A DNA stretch of 64,000 nt from Olivibacter sp. XZL3 (lineage in GTDB: Bacteria; Bacteroidota; Bacteroidia; Sphingobacteriales; Sphingobacteriaceae): the NCBI RefSeq assembly GCF_004368405.1, contig NZ_SBJH01000059.1, positions 102,192 through 166,191 on the forward strand, given 5' to 3'. Position numbers and translations under genes: made by a program. Positions 51,524 to 60,747 of this stretch are shown piece after piece; positions within the stretch are counted from its first letter, which is position 1; every line of letters starts with the position of its first letter. The notes beneath the pieces are model-generated. The model saw nothing but the letters and a program-made list of their open reading frames with translations. It was not told the origin of the DNA and searched no databases.

Positions 51524-53584
51524 ATGCAAATATTTAATATACGACTATCAATTGCTATTTTTTTAATGAGTGCCAAATTGCTTATGGCGCAACAGACCGA
51601 GACAAGAAGGCTTGAGCAGGTTAATGTTTTTTTGGGATCATCAGGGGATCATGGGCAGCTGTCTCCGGCTGCGTCCTACCCGTTTAGTGCACTCAGTATA
51701 GCGCCGCAAACTTATCCCCATACCCATACGGGCTATGAATTTTTAGCAAAAGAAGTTTGGGGATTTACACACAATCGCTTCGAGGGAGTAGGATGCCAAG
51801 GGAGTGGCGGTTTATTGCTGATAAAACCCTTTCTTGGGGCGCAAGACGATGGAGCTCCTTTAATGAAAGTGACCGAACAGGCTGCTCCCGGGACGTATGG
51901 GATCTCTTTTACCAACGGAATTAAGGCCGAGATGGTGGTGAACAAGCAGACAGGTTTACACCACTATACTTTTCCGCAAGGCGAAAAAGGAATAAGTCTC
52001 GATTTGGCCCATAGCTTCAATGCAGCTTTTGTCGAGGAAGAACACCGGCTGTCGGGCAACACAGTTACCGGTTGGGTGGCGGCTAAGACCACCTGCCACG
52101 TGGGTACGTACCGGCTGTACTATCAGATACGATTGCCAGAGAACGTAATCTGGAAGAAGCAGGGTGAGCATGGGGTGGTTGCCCTATTGCCACCGGGACT
52201 AAAAGAGCTTCGTTTGGTCGTCGGGACATCATCCGTGGACGAACGGCATGCTGCTGAAAATGCACAGGAAGCCGCTCCGTCTTCTCTCCGACGTGAAAGT
52301 GAGCAGGCTTGGGAGTCTTTACTCGGACAGATCGAGGTGCTTGGCGATCCCGATAGGCAGCAACTTTTTTATTCCCTATTATATAGAACCTTACAGAGTC
52401 CGTATCGGATTTCGGAACAAGACGGAACTTATCGGGCGATTGATGGTAAGCTATACCGTACGGAGCAGCCAACATACCATGGCTGGGCTATTTGGGATAA
52501 CTATAAAACACAACTTCCTTTGTTGTCGATCGCTTATCCTGCTTTGTATGGCGATATTGTAAGTGCTATTGCCAACCTTTATCCTTATGGTAAAAAGGAT
52601 TTTGCAGGGCCTACCGAGCCTAGCAATACGGTTCGCACTGAGCATGCCGTGGTGGTATTACTGGATGCCGCAAAAAAAGGCTACCCCGTTGACTTTGTTT
52701 CTATAAAAGACTCCTTATTAGCAGAAGCTGATCGGCTAGATCATACGAAGCCCGACAGGGCCTTGGAGTCGGCTTATGATTTATGGGCGCTCGCCGGTAT
52801 CGGTAACTTATTGGGAGACGATAAGGGGGCTCGGGACTATCGCGCAAAAGCACTGCAGTATAGAACACAGTGGAACACGGATTTTAAGGACTTGACCAAA
52901 AGAGATGTGGACCGTATGTCGGCTCGGGGGATGTACCAGGGAACGATTCGGCAATACCGTTGGGCTGTTCCTTTTGATGTGAAGGGGTTGGTCGAACTCG
53001 CCGGTGGTAAGTCGGCTTTTACTCGGCAATTGGACGATTTTTTTGATCATCACTATTTTAATCGCGCAAATGAGCCGGATATGCAGGCCCAAATGCTGTA
53101 TTATGCAAGCGACAAGCCTTGGAAATATCAGCAGCTGGTGCATCAGTTGGCGGTAGATACGGTGATACAGCATTATTTTAATGATAACAGTCGGGGCATC
53201 GGTTCTCATATTGATCGGATTTATAAGAATGAGCCGAAGGCATATATACGAACAATGGACGACGATGCAGGGGCGATGTCCGCTTGGTTCGTGTTAACGG
53301 CTATCGGTATGCAGCAAGCCTGTGTGGGGGAGCCTATTTATTACCTGAATGTTCCGCTCTTTGAGCGAATTGTGTTGAAAGGCACTAATAAACTTTTTCA
53401 CATTCGTGTGGAGAACTTTAGTCCTGAAAATCATTACATAAAGCGGGTAACGTTGAATGGAAAGGATATTAATAAACTTTGGATAAGCCATGCAGAGCTG
53501 CAGGCAGGGGGGGAACTGGTAATTACTGCTGCGAAAGAGCCGCAAAGCTATGGACAGGATGCTCACTGGATTGCCCGTATGTAG
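51524..53584 (+). CDS. GH92-type alpha-mannosidase
   Basis: A 686-residue secreted protein (signal to about residue 22). The family fits GH92: an N-terminal beta-sandwich with GSSGDHGQLSPAASYPFSALSIAPQTYPHTHTGYE, a helical domain with YHGWAIWDNYKTQLPLLSI and WAVPFDVKGLVELAGG, and the signature RTMDDDAGAMSAWFVLTAIGM, matching the GH92 region that carries the catalytic base acids. GH92 enzymes are calcium-dependent inverting exo-alpha-mannosidases. It is somewhat shorter than usual (about 750). It supports a mannose-containing substrate for this locus. Confidence 0.85.
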   Translation: MQIFNIRLSIAIFLMSAKLLMAQQTETRRLEQVNVFLGSSGDHGQLSPAASYPFSALSIAPQTYPHTHTGYEFLAKEVWGFTHNRFEGVGCQGSGGLLLIKPFLGAQDDGAPLMKVTEQAAPGTYGISFTNGIKAEMVVNKQTGLHHYTFPQGEKGISLDLAHSFNAAFVEEEHRLSGNTVTGWVAAKTTCHVGTYRLYYQIRLPENVIWKKQGEHGVVALLPPGLKELRLVVGTSSVDERHAAENAQEAAPSSLRRESEQAWESLLGQIEVLGDPDRQQLFYSLLYRTLQSPYRISEQDGTYRAIDGKLYRTEQPTYHGWAIWDNYKTQLPLLSIAYPALYGDIVSAIANLYPYGKKDFAGPTEPSNTVRTEHAVVVLLDAAKKGYPVDFVSIKDSLLAEADRLDHTKPDRALESAYDLWALAGIGNLLGDDKGARDYRAKALQYRTQWNTDFKDLTKRDVDRMSARGMYQGTIRQYRWAVPFDVKGLVELAGGKSAFTRQLDDFFDHHYFNRANEPDMQAQMLYYASDKPWKYQQLVHQLAVDTVIQHYFNDNSRGIGSHIDRIYKNEPKAYIRTMDDDAGAMSAWFVLTAIGMQQACVGEPIYYLNVPLFERIVLKGTNKLFHIRVENFSPENHYIKRVTLNGKDINKLWISHAELQAGGELVITAAKEPQSYGQDAHWIARM

Positions 53585-53611
53585 TAGCCCATCGGTTTGC
53601 TGTTATTTCGA

Positions 53612-53636
53612 CCACTCCCCCACTTCAGGGGAGTGG
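53612..53636. terminator. Hairpin between GH92 and NTF2-fold genes
   Basis: CCACTCCCC (53612-53620) and GGGGAGTGG (53628-53636) form a perfect 9-base stem between two convergent genes. No T tract follows on either strand, so efficient termination is uncertain. Confidence 0.5.
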
Positions 53637-53660
53637 AGCGATCGCGCACCGATTTCGCGC

Positions 53661-54089
53661 TTACTGTTTGTACGTAGTAGTGACTTGGTTGATTTTCCAT
53701 TCACTGCCTTCCCGACATAATTGTACATATTCTATTTTGGTAAATTCCGGATAGCGCATTTCAAGTTTCGCCAACGCAAATTGAGCACTTTGTTCAATAA
53801 CGTCGTACTGCGTTATACAGTTTTGCTTTAAATTTCTGTTTTGCTTTAGGAAGTCGACCACCTGCTTTTTGCTATGGCTATAAACGGCTCCATTGCCTGC
53901 CGTATTGCGCTTGAAGCTCTCTGCAAACAGTGCTTCAATATTTTCTGTACGGCCTAGCGTGATACCATCGATATATTCGTGGATGGCGTTTTCTGCGGTA
54001 CTCAAGTTTCGGTCTTCTGTCGCACTAGCGAAGGCGCTTGAAGAAAAGAGGATGATAGCGACAATGAATAATTTGATGGACGTTTTCAT
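53661..54089 (-). CDS. NTF2-fold secreted protein
   Basis: A 142-residue protein with a signal peptide (to about residue 23, FASA-TED). The mature domain reads AIHEYIDGITLGRTENIEALFAESF, YDVIEQSAQFALAKLEMRY and GSEWKINQVTTTYKQ, the pattern of SnoaL/DUF4440 or putative lumazine-binding NTF2-like proteins. It may be a small ligand-binding or enzyme-like protein in the periplasm. No catalytic residue is evident. It converges on the GH92 gene. Confidence 0.75.
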   Translation of the reverse strand: MKTSIKLFIVAIILFSSSAFASATEDRNLSTAENAIHEYIDGITLGRTENIEALFAESFKRNTAGNGAVYSHSKKQVVDFLKQNRNLKQNCITQYDVIEQSAQFALAKLEMRYPEFTKIEYVQLCREGSEWKINQVTTTYKQ

Positions 54090-54327
54090 GACTTACGTTT
54101 TTAAGGGTTAATATTTTATTATTTGCTTTATGTTTTATTCTTTGATTCAAAGGTAGTACGCATTTCCTGCCTGCCCCAGTGGAATTAGGCTAGCGACAGA
54201 AAGAATTCGGTAAAGAGCGCTTTTTGTTCGGTAAACGTGTATAGGGAATCGAGGTTTGTATGGGAGCGTATGATCCCGGTTTTCAGGTATATTGTACTTT
54301 ATTTTATGAAGAATGGTTGATGTATAT

Positions 54328-54335
54328 TAACTTTG
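54328..54335 (+). promoter_or_regulatory. Candidate -7 box before the small ORF
   Basis: TAACTTTG matches TAnnTTTG and lies 18 bases upstream of ATG 54354. Confidence 0.45.
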
Positions 54336-54353
54336 GCTTAATAAAAAAACAAA

Positions 54354-54578
54354 ATGCAATTTAACTTAAAGGACTTAAGTGAGTTATTGTGTAAGGAAAT
54401 TGAGTATAATAATTTGTTTAGCATTCCTTACCTTCGTATCAACGCCCGTTGGGTGCTGACGGAGAGCTTTGAAACAGCAGATATCGAATTGAATGATCTG
54501 ACCGATTATACTTGACGGAAAATAGATCGGGAAGAACTTAAATTGTGGATGATAAAGGAGTTCGGAGATATTATCTAG
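54354..54578 (+). pseudogene. Small ORF with in-frame TGA (54513), possibly decayed
   Basis: From ATG 54354 the frame reads MQFNLKDLSELLCKEIEYNN and on to LNDLTDYT, 53 residues, then TGA at 54513-54515. The same frame continues for 20 more sense codons (RKIDREELKLWMIKEFGDII) to TAG 54578 and looks protein-like. It may be a 53-residue protein or a longer gene broken by one mutation. A promoter-like box precedes it. No family recognised. Confidence 0.4.
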
Positions 54579-54663
54579 TCTTATTCTGTTTTACGAAATT
54601 GCTCATTTTTATACAAAAAATACACAAGTGATAAAAGAGGCAATAAATTACGCTTTTTATAGT

Positions 54664-54792
54664 TAACTTTGATCTCATTAAAACAAACGGTTATTCTATA
54701 GATTAGAAAACGATACTTCTACTAAGGTTACGGTTGGATACTTGATCAATGTAGAGACTGCTTATCTCGCCCGAGATAAGCAGTGTTTTTTT
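54664..54792 (+). ncRNA. Candidate small RNA with promoter box and strong terminator
   Basis: A second TAACTTTG box at 54664-54671 is followed about 85 bases later by a perfect stem (12-base arms ACTGCTTATCTC and GAGATAAGCAGT, 54757-54784) with an eight-T tract starting at 54786. No ORF of useful length lies between. A transcript of about 115 bases starting near 54678 would fit a small RNA. Alternatively the terminator just ends the upstream small-ORF message. Confidence 0.4.
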
Positions 54793-54796
54793 TAGC

Positions 54797-55858
54797 CTAT
54801 TTCAAAGACTTTTCCATTTGTTCAGAAGCCCACAATTTAGGTTTGTATTTACTGTAAGGCTTTTCCCAATCGAACAAGCCAAAATGCGACTCGATGCTCT
54901 TGAAAACAGGTTGATTGAACAACTCATAAACCACGACAGCTTTTACTCTCGGATTTTTTTGACATTTGGCTATTACGGTATTTAAAAAGTCGCGTTGTAC
55001 CTCGTCTGAAACCGATCCGGTTTTATTTCGTATATTGATCTCTGTGAACCATATAGGTTTTGTAAACTGTGTAGCTAGGAATTCAGTGATATCATTTATC
55101 TGATAAGCGCTGGCGGCGGCACTTTCCATATCGCTATACCAGTGATAGGCGATGATGTCATACTTAACGCCATAGTCTTCCAGCATTTGGAGGTATTTAT
55201 AGTGCATCCATCCGGCATTGATCATGGTTTGTGCAGTATGATCAATAGCTTTGATCCCATCGTCCATCCCTTTTAAGTGTGCGGCGATTACACGGAACTT
55301 TTTCAAATCATAGTGTTCGGCGGCTCTTCCTGATTTGTTGGGAAGAATGCAATCATTGTCTAATTCGTTGCCGATGTTGTAATAGGTAAAATCGTTTCCA
55401 TTTTCTTCAGCGAAGCCATATCCCCTTGCGTAGCCTTGCTGATATGCTGCTTCTTCCGTTCCGTTGTAATCTAATTTAGCATCCGGTAGCATAGGTAAAA
55501 TGGTGATACCCGCAGCATTGGCAGCGGCCCGCAGTTTTTCATACCGCTGCGAGGGAACGATCTTTCCTTGACCCGTTACGGTGAAATCTACTCGGTAGAG
55601 GTTCATGCCGAGCGACTTGAGTAGCTGCATTTGCTCTTCGGCCGAAAGCGTGGCATACGCTTCTTGATTTAACGGGTGGCCGTTTACCCCAAGGTAAAAA
55701 GTGCTTGGCGCAATGGTGTCTGTTGGTGCAGGTTTGCTGCTGACAATAGGGGAGGCTGGTTGAAGGTCGTTTTCTCCACCGGGTACAGGGGTTTTATCGC
55801 AAGCTGTGCAACAAAGGAACAGGACAAGTCCTAAACCCCCGCGAAAAAAATGTTTCAT
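54797..55858 (-). CDS. Clan GH-A glycoside hydrolase, lipoprotein
   Basis: A 353-residue lipoprotein; the lipobox cysteine is Cys20 (FLCCTAC), followed by a flexible PAPTDTIAPS linker. The rest is a TIM barrel: GVNGHPLNQEAYATLS, LGMNLYRVDFTVTGQ, and YYNIGNELDND, in which Glu is the expected acid/base. The nucleophile Glu is in PIWFTEINIRN. Both strands of evidence fit a retaining GH-A enzyme such as GH39, GH53 or GH5-like, but I cannot choose among them. It may cut the backbone or side chain of the glycan served by this locus. Confidence 0.75.
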   Translation of the reverse strand: MKHFFRGGLGLVLFLCCTACDKTPVPGGENDLQPASPIVSSKPAPTDTIAPSTFYLGVNGHPLNQEAYATLSAEEQMQLLKSLGMNLYRVDFTVTGQGKIVPSQRYEKLRAAANAAGITILPMLPDAKLDYNGTEEAAYQQGYARGYGFAEENGNDFTYYNIGNELDNDCILPNKSGRAAEHYDLKKFRVIAAHLKGMDDGIKAIDHTAQTMINAGWMHYKYLQMLEDYGVKYDIIAYHWYSDMESAAASAYQINDITEFLATQFTKPIWFTEINIRNKTGSVSDEVQRDFLNTVIAKCQKNPRVKAVVVYELFNQPVFKSIESHFGLFDWEKPYSKYKPKLWASEQMEKSLK

Positions 55859-56208
55859 ACGTTTACTTTTAAGTTGTTAAAAATGAAAAGTCGAGAAAAA
55901 GGAACGTTAGGATGACGGTAGGATCGGGTTGTAGAATGCGTTGTGCCAATGTATTCTCTCAATTTCGGTTGAACGGTTGCAAAAGTACGGAGAAAATTGT
56001 GTAAAAAATGTGATAAATATGAAAGTGTGAAATTTCGGCCTTTAAGATGTCTACAAGGTAATTTTTGACGCCGAAATTAGCGGTTGTTTAGGTGGTAAAC
56101 AGATAGCTAATAGTGAAAAAAAGAGCAGATTTTGTGTTTTTGCTAGGCTGTACGCAGTAGGCCGTAAGCTGTGGGAGGCTTTCGATATGGTCGAAGAAGC
56201 ATTTGCTG
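55859..56208. other. 350-base spacer between GH-A and sulfatase genes
   Basis: No gene seen. The right part of the spacer, before the GH-A start, is AT-rich and probably holds its promoter. Close to the sulfatase stop (56147-56174) lies a heptamer array: GCTGTAC, GCAGTAG, GCCGTAA, GCTGTGG. Confidence 0.6.
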
Positions 56209-57810
56209 CTAATTTTTTAAATAGGCTTTCAGAAAACGGGCGTCATGTTCGTCTGAATCCCCATACTGCTTCCGTAATTCCACCAGCCGAGCATGTAGGT
56301 CCTTCTTAATATCTGCATAATTTGAATCGTTATACACATTGTTTAGCTCTTGCGGATCGTTTTTTAAGTCATATAATTCCCATTCATCCACATCGTAGTA
56401 AAAGTAGATAAGTTTATAGCGTTCGGTACGGATACCATAATGGCGTTTCACCATGTGGATAGAGGGGTATTCATAATAGGTGTAATAAATCGCATCTCGC
56501 CAAGAAGAAATTTCGTTGCTTACTAATTTGCGAAAGGAGGCCCCTTGCATATCGGAAGGAATATCTACGCCCGCATAGTCTAAAAAAGTAGGAGCGAAGT
56601 CGAGGTTCTGTACGAGCTTATCGATCCTGGTACCCGCTTTGATTTCCTTCGGATACCGGACAATAAGTGGTGTACGGAGTGATTCTTCATACATGAAGCG
56701 TTTGTCGAACCAGCCGTGCTCACCTAAATAGAAGCCTTGATCTGAAGTGTAGACTATAATGGTATTATCGCTCAAGTTGTTCGCTTTTAGATAGGCCATT
56801 AATTTGCCAACTCCTTCATCAATGGAAGCAATGCAGCCTAAATAGTCCTGCATATAACGTTGATAGCGCCACTGCATCTGCTCTTGTGCTGACATGCTGG
56901 GATATTCGGCTTTAAACTTCTCAATAATGGGATTATAAACGGCATCCCAGGCAGCACGTTCTTCCTCGGTCATCCGTCCCAGGTTGTTTTTATAGGCGTT
57001 CTTGTCCCAATCAAGTCGCTCTTTCAATCCAAGTTCGTCCATGATATGGGGAGGAACCTTGTTATCGGCGGCCCAGTTCATATCTTTTAGGATGTTCATT
57101 TCGGCAGTTTTGGCTGCTGTGCCACGTCCGTGATAGTCGTCATATAGTGTCGCGGGCTCTTTCACCTTTAGCTGGGTGTATTCTTTGATGTGGCGAAGGG
57201 CAGGCAACCATTCGCGATGTGGTGCTTTTTGATGATATAAAAGACAAAAAGGCTGGTCGATTTGGCGATCTTTTAACCACTGAATAGCCATGTCGGTAGT
57301 AAGGTCTGTAACATAGCCTTTTAGTTGCTTTTTTTGGCCATTGATGATGAAGTTCGGATTGTAATATTCTCCCTGATCGATCAGCACCGCCGAATGGTCA
57401 AAACCCTGTGGCAAGCCGTCCATGTGGATTTTCCCGATCAATGCTGTTTGGTAACCGGCCTTCTGGAGCAGTTTTGGAAAGTTGTCTTGGTTCCAATCGA
57501 AGCGCGATACGTTGTCTACCTTGCCGTTGATAAAGCTATGTTTTCCGGTGAGCAGCACAGCCCGACTGGGTGCGCATAAGGAGTTGGTAACGGTGGCTCG
57601 TGTAAATAGGGCTCCTTCCTCGGCCAATTGGTCGATGTTAGGCGTTTTGTTCAAGTTATGGCCGTAGGCACTGATCGCTTGGTAGGCATGGTCATCGCTC
57701 ATGATGAATATGATATTCGGCCTTTTTGGTGAGACTGATTCTTGGGCCTGCAATGATATAATGCATAGCAGTTGAATGAGGAAGCTGCTAATTAGGCTAT
57801 ATGATTTCAT
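56209..57810 (-). CDS. S1-family sulfatase
   Basis: A 533-residue secreted sulfatase (signal to about residue 23). The metal-binding DD at 39-40 is in NIIFIMSDDHAYQ. The formylglycine motif is CAPSR at Cys79 to Arg83 (TNSLCAPSRAVLLTGKH), so a maturase elsewhere in the genome would be needed. Other signatures: ALIGKIHMDG, YTSDQGFYLGEHGWFDKRFMYEESLR, and a C-terminal KLIYFYYDVDEWELYDLKNDP. It removes sulfate esters from a carbohydrate. Its presence suggests that the polysaccharide of this locus is sulfated. Confidence 0.93.
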   Translation of the reverse strand: MKSYSLISSFLIQLLCIISLQAQESVSPKRPNIIFIMSDDHAYQAISAYGHNLNKTPNIDQLAEEGALFTRATVTNSLCAPSRAVLLTGKHSFINGKVDNVSRFDWNQDNFPKLLQKAGYQTALIGKIHMDGLPQGFDHSAVLIDQGEYYNPNFIINGQKKQLKGYVTDLTTDMAIQWLKDRQIDQPFCLLYHQKAPHREWLPALRHIKEYTQLKVKEPATLYDDYHGRGTAAKTAEMNILKDMNWAADNKVPPHIMDELGLKERLDWDKNAYKNNLGRMTEEERAAWDAVYNPIIEKFKAEYPSMSAQEQMQWRYQRYMQDYLGCIASIDEGVGKLMAYLKANNLSDNTIIVYTSDQGFYLGEHGWFDKRFMYEESLRTPLIVRYPKEIKAGTRIDKLVQNLDFAPTFLDYAGVDIPSDMQGASFRKLVSNEISSWRDAIYYTYYEYPSIHMVKRHYGIRTERYKLIYFYYDVDEWELYDLKNDPQELNNVYNDSNYADIKKDLHARLVELRKQYGDSDEHDARFLKAYLKN

Positions 57811-57865
57811 GTCTTTTCCCTTTCATCAAACATAAGAAAAATTGGTGAGTAAATGCAAATGCTCC

Positions 57866-59020
57866 TTATTCGGCCTTTTCAACGCTGAAATGATAGATGC
57901 AGGTGCTACGATATTGGCTGCCGGGCTGTAATACTGTGGAAGGCCACTGTGGTTTATTTGGCGAATCAGGAAAGTGCTGCGTTTCGAGGCAGATGGCACC
58001 GTACTGCTGGAAGGGGGTTCCTCCTTTTCCTTTTTCCGTTCCATCTAAACTATTAGCGGTGTAAACCTGCAAACCAGGCTCGTTGGTAAAGACCGTTAAC
58101 TTAATACCACTGGACGGTGCATATACCGTTGCGGCGGGAACCTGTAAATCCCCTTTGGTGTCCAACACCCAATTGTGATCTAAACCGGACACCAGCTGCA
58201 GCTGCTGGTGCGTGCTGTCGCGTTCAATCGCTTCCCGGATGCTGATGGGCCGGGTAAAGTCGAAAGGCGTGTTCGATACGGCTAAGATATCGCCGGTCGG
58301 AATCGCTTCACTGTCAATGGGCGTAAAATGTTTGCCATTGACAAAAAGGATATCGTCGAGCACCGGGCGTTGCGGGTTACCGCTGAGGTTAAAAAAGCTG
58401 TGATTGGTTAGGTTTACGACCGTCTTTTTGTCGGTTTCCGCGGTGTAGTTGATGATGAGCGCGCCCGCTTCCGTCAGCGTGTACCGTACTTCTGCTTGTA
58501 CATTGCCCGGAAAGCCCGACTCTCCATCGGGCGAAAAATAGGAAAGCAACAGGACACTATCGTTGAGTTGGCGTCCATGAAATACCTGTTGGCGCCAGCC
58601 CTCGCGCCCGCCATGAATAGCATGTTGTCCATTGTTTTTATCAATCCGAATGGTGTCTCCGTCGAGCAGAAAGGTGCCTTTCGCGATGCGATTGGTTACA
58701 CGTCCCATGGTGGCACCGAAAGAATTGGGCTTTGCGAGGTAATCGTCAATACGATCAAATCCCAAAACGACGTCGCGCATTTTATTGTTTTTATCGGGAA
58801 CCAAAAGCGAGACGATGCGACCTCCGTAGTTGGTGACGCCTACCTCCATCCCTTTGGTATTGCTCAATGTATACAAATGGGTAGAATCGCCGTTGACGAG
58901 CGACTCGAAATGGCGCCTATCGAGACCTGCTTTTGTGGAGTGCGTATTAGTAGGGGCACAGGACACCATGGCACTTATCAGGGCCATACTGAAAAAAAGG
59001 CGGTACAGAGGATGTAGCAT
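57866..59020 (-). CDS. galM: Aldose 1-epimerase (galactose mutarotase-like), lipoprotein
   Basis: A 384-residue mutarotase with a lipobox (Cys21, ISAMVSC), so it is exported. It shows the GalM features MEVGVTNYGGRIVSLLVPD, NSFGATMGRVTNRIAKG, the histidine in VVNLTNHSFFNLSG, and the catalytic glutamate in AICLETQHFPDSPN. It interconverts alpha and beta anomers of a free sugar. Exported GalM-type enzymes occur in Bacteroidota glycan loci. It follows the sulfatase by about 55 bases on the same strand and could be in one operon with it. Confidence 0.92.
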   Translation of the reverse strand: MLHPLYRLFFSMALISAMVSCAPTNTHSTKAGLDRRHFESLVNGDSTHLYTLSNTKGMEVGVTNYGGRIVSLLVPDKNNKMRDVVLGFDRIDDYLAKPNSFGATMGRVTNRIAKGTFLLDGDTIRIDKNNGQHAIHGGREGWRQQVFHGRQLNDSVLLLSYFSPDGESGFPGNVQAEVRYTLTEAGALIINYTAETDKKTVVNLTNHSFFNLSGNPQRPVLDDILFVNGKHFTPIDSEAIPTGDILAVSNTPFDFTRPISIREAIERDSTHQQLQLVSGLDHNWVLDTKGDLQVPAATVYAPSSGIKLTVFTNEPGLQVYTANSLDGTEKGKGGTPFQQYGAICLETQHFPDSPNKPQWPSTVLQPGSQYRSTCIYHFSVEKAE

Positions 59021-59069
59021 AATAGCGGATTATAATGTTCAGCTGCAGTTGGCGACTTTGCCAAACATA

Positions 59070-59099
59070 CAAAGATAGATAAGCAGGTGCAAAATCAAA
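59070..59099 (-). promoter_or_regulatory. Candidate promoter of the galM-like gene
   Basis: On the minus strand TATCTTTG (59070-59077) matches the -7 consensus and TTTG (59096-59099) the -33 element, with 18 bases between. It is the best full promoter match in the window. The leader would be about 45 bases. Confidence 0.5.
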
Positions 59100-59171
59100 A
59101 TAAATGCTAAAGTTATAAAGATATTGACGAAATTGCTTTACCTTAAAATAGCAATACATCTATACTACTCT

Positions 59172-59570
59172 ATGGAAAAGAATAAAATAACGTTTGTGAA
59201 GAAACGAATCGAAACAAACGCTTCAAAGGTTTACCTGATCCAGCTGTTCTTAATGGGGGATTTGGTAACCAAAAAAGATCTTGCCGCTTTTTGTAAAGCT
59301 TTGGAAAAGGAGCCTCTTCACAATGCGATGTTTTATGCTGCTATTTTTTTTGATGATCCGGATTTCGTCCAATTTCCTTCACAGCCGATGACCTATGTCT
59401 ATAACCCGCACGAAGAGGCTGACGCCATGACGCACATCAAGGCAATTTACAGCTACGATGTAATAAATCGACTGGGTAGGCTGCATTATTATGATATTAA
59501 CTATTTAATTAATCAACCGGGGGATATCATCTGTCTGGATGAAATCTCGGAGATGCCTGAGGACGACTAA
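59172..59570 (+). CDS. Hypothetical soluble protein
   Basis: I start at ATG 59172 (MEKNKITFVKKRIETNASKV), since the 16 residues before it look like leader-frame translation. The 132-residue protein is acidic towards the end (CLDEISEMPEDD) with no signal or membrane segment. I recognise no family. Its last 4 bases overlap the end of the convergent REC-histidine kinase gene. Confidence 0.6.
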   Translation: MEKNKITFVKKRIETNASKVYLIQLFLMGDLVTKKDLAAFCKALEKEPLHNAMFYAAIFFDDPDFVQFPSQPMTYVYNPHEEADAMTHIKAIYSYDVINRLGRLHYYDINYLINQPGDIICLDEISEMPEDD

Positions 59571-60655
59571 AGCGAAACCGGTATTTCCAACAAAAAGGCG
59601 CTGCCTTTTAGATACGTGGACGTTGCACTTAATCTGCCATTCAATTTGGTAGCCATTTGCTGCGCATGGAATAAGCCAACGCCGTATCCTTCCTTCGTGG
59701 GATCGGATTGATAGAAACGGGTGAAGATTTGCGCCAGCTGATCGGGTTTCATGCCAATCCCCCCATCGCTTACCTCAATGTAAAGGATGGACGTTTTTAA
59801 AAAGAGGTGAACATGTATCCAAGGTTCCGAATGTTCGGGCTGTTGGTATTTGACGGCATTGGATATCAGATTATGAATAATTAATTTCAATGCAGTAGGA
59901 TCGGTCGGTACCGGCTGATCTACCTCGTTTTTAATCTGGAATGTAATGCCTGCTGCGCTAATGGGAGCTTGGTATACCGCTTTTATTTCCTGTACTAACA
60001 GCGCCATATCTGTGGTTTTTAACGCGATCTTACCGCGTTGGACCCGATAAAAATGTTGCAAGTCGGCCGTGTACTGGCTAAGTTGCGCTGAGGTGCTTTC
60101 TATCAGCAGTAAAATTTCGTTGAGTTCTTCGATGCTATGGCTGTTTGCAGCTAACTGCGAAATGGTTTGAATGCCTGACAGCGGTCCTCTTATATCATGA
60201 CTAATGTGGTCGGCATAGTTTTCCAGCGCCTGGTAAGCGGATTCAAGTTCTTCATTTCTGGTTTGAAAGTATGTTAAACGGAGATATTCTTTGCTGGCGT
60301 CTAACAACGCTTGTTCGACGTCTTCCGTCTTCCAAGGTTTTTGGATATAGCGAAAAACCTGTCCTTTATTGATTGCATGAATAGATGTGTTCAGGTCGGC
60401 AAAACCGGTTACTAAAATGCGGATAATCAATGGGTGGGTCACACGTATTTCTTCGAAGAAATCGGTTCCCATCATGTCTGGCATCCGCTGATCTGAAAAC
60501 ACGACGTGTATATTTGGATGCTGTGTCAAAATAAGCCTGGCCTCATTGACGCTTTGTGCTACAAAAACTTGATGTGCCTTCCTAAACAAGGATTGGAAGT
60601 TGATGAGGTTAGGTATTTCGTCGTCTATGTATAATACGCGGAACTGAGCTGTCAT
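59567..60655 (-). CDS. REC-histidine kinase hybrid regulator
   Basis: A 362-residue cytoplasmic protein. An N-terminal receiver domain (phosphoacceptor in VVFSDQRMPD) of the PleD/RpfG type is followed by a coiled linker and a histidine kinase core: H box NYADHISHDIRGPLSGIQ, N box LIIHNLISNAVKY, G1 box DGGIGM and G2 box GYGVGLF. No membrane helix is present, so it receives signals by phosphotransfer rather than directly. Output partners are unknown; the tandem AraC genes upstream are candidates by position only. Confidence 0.9.
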   Translation of the reverse strand: MTAQFRVLYIDDEIPNLINFQSLFRKAHQVFVAQSVNEARLILTQHPNIHVVFSDQRMPDMMGTDFFEEIRVTHPLIIRILVTGFADLNTSIHAINKGQVFRYIQKPWKTEDVEQALLDASKEYLRLTYFQTRNEELESAYQALENYADHISHDIRGPLSGIQTISQLAANSHSIEELNEILLLIESTSAQLSQYTADLQHFYRVQRGKIALKTTDMALLVQEIKAVYQAPISAAGITFQIKNEVDQPVPTDPTALKLIIHNLISNAVKYQQPEHSEPWIHVHLFLKTSILYIEVSDGGIGMKPDQLAQIFTRFYQSDPTKEGYGVGLFHAQQMATKLNGRLSATSTYLKGSAFLLEIPVSL

Positions 60656-60747
60656 ATCTGTGAAATTTCGTGCAAAAGAAGGTTTGCCTGTTCAGAAAAT
60701 CGTTTCAAAACGACTTAAATTTGTACTTCCCAATAAAATGGAACTTC

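Noticed and set aside
54513..54515. UGA as selenocysteine codon
   Set aside because: No conserved stem-loop just downstream and no selenoprotein family resemblance; a mutation or true stop is simpler.
58496..59017. 173-codon plus-strand ORF
   Set aside because: Antisense to the aldose epimerase gene, which has clear family motifs.
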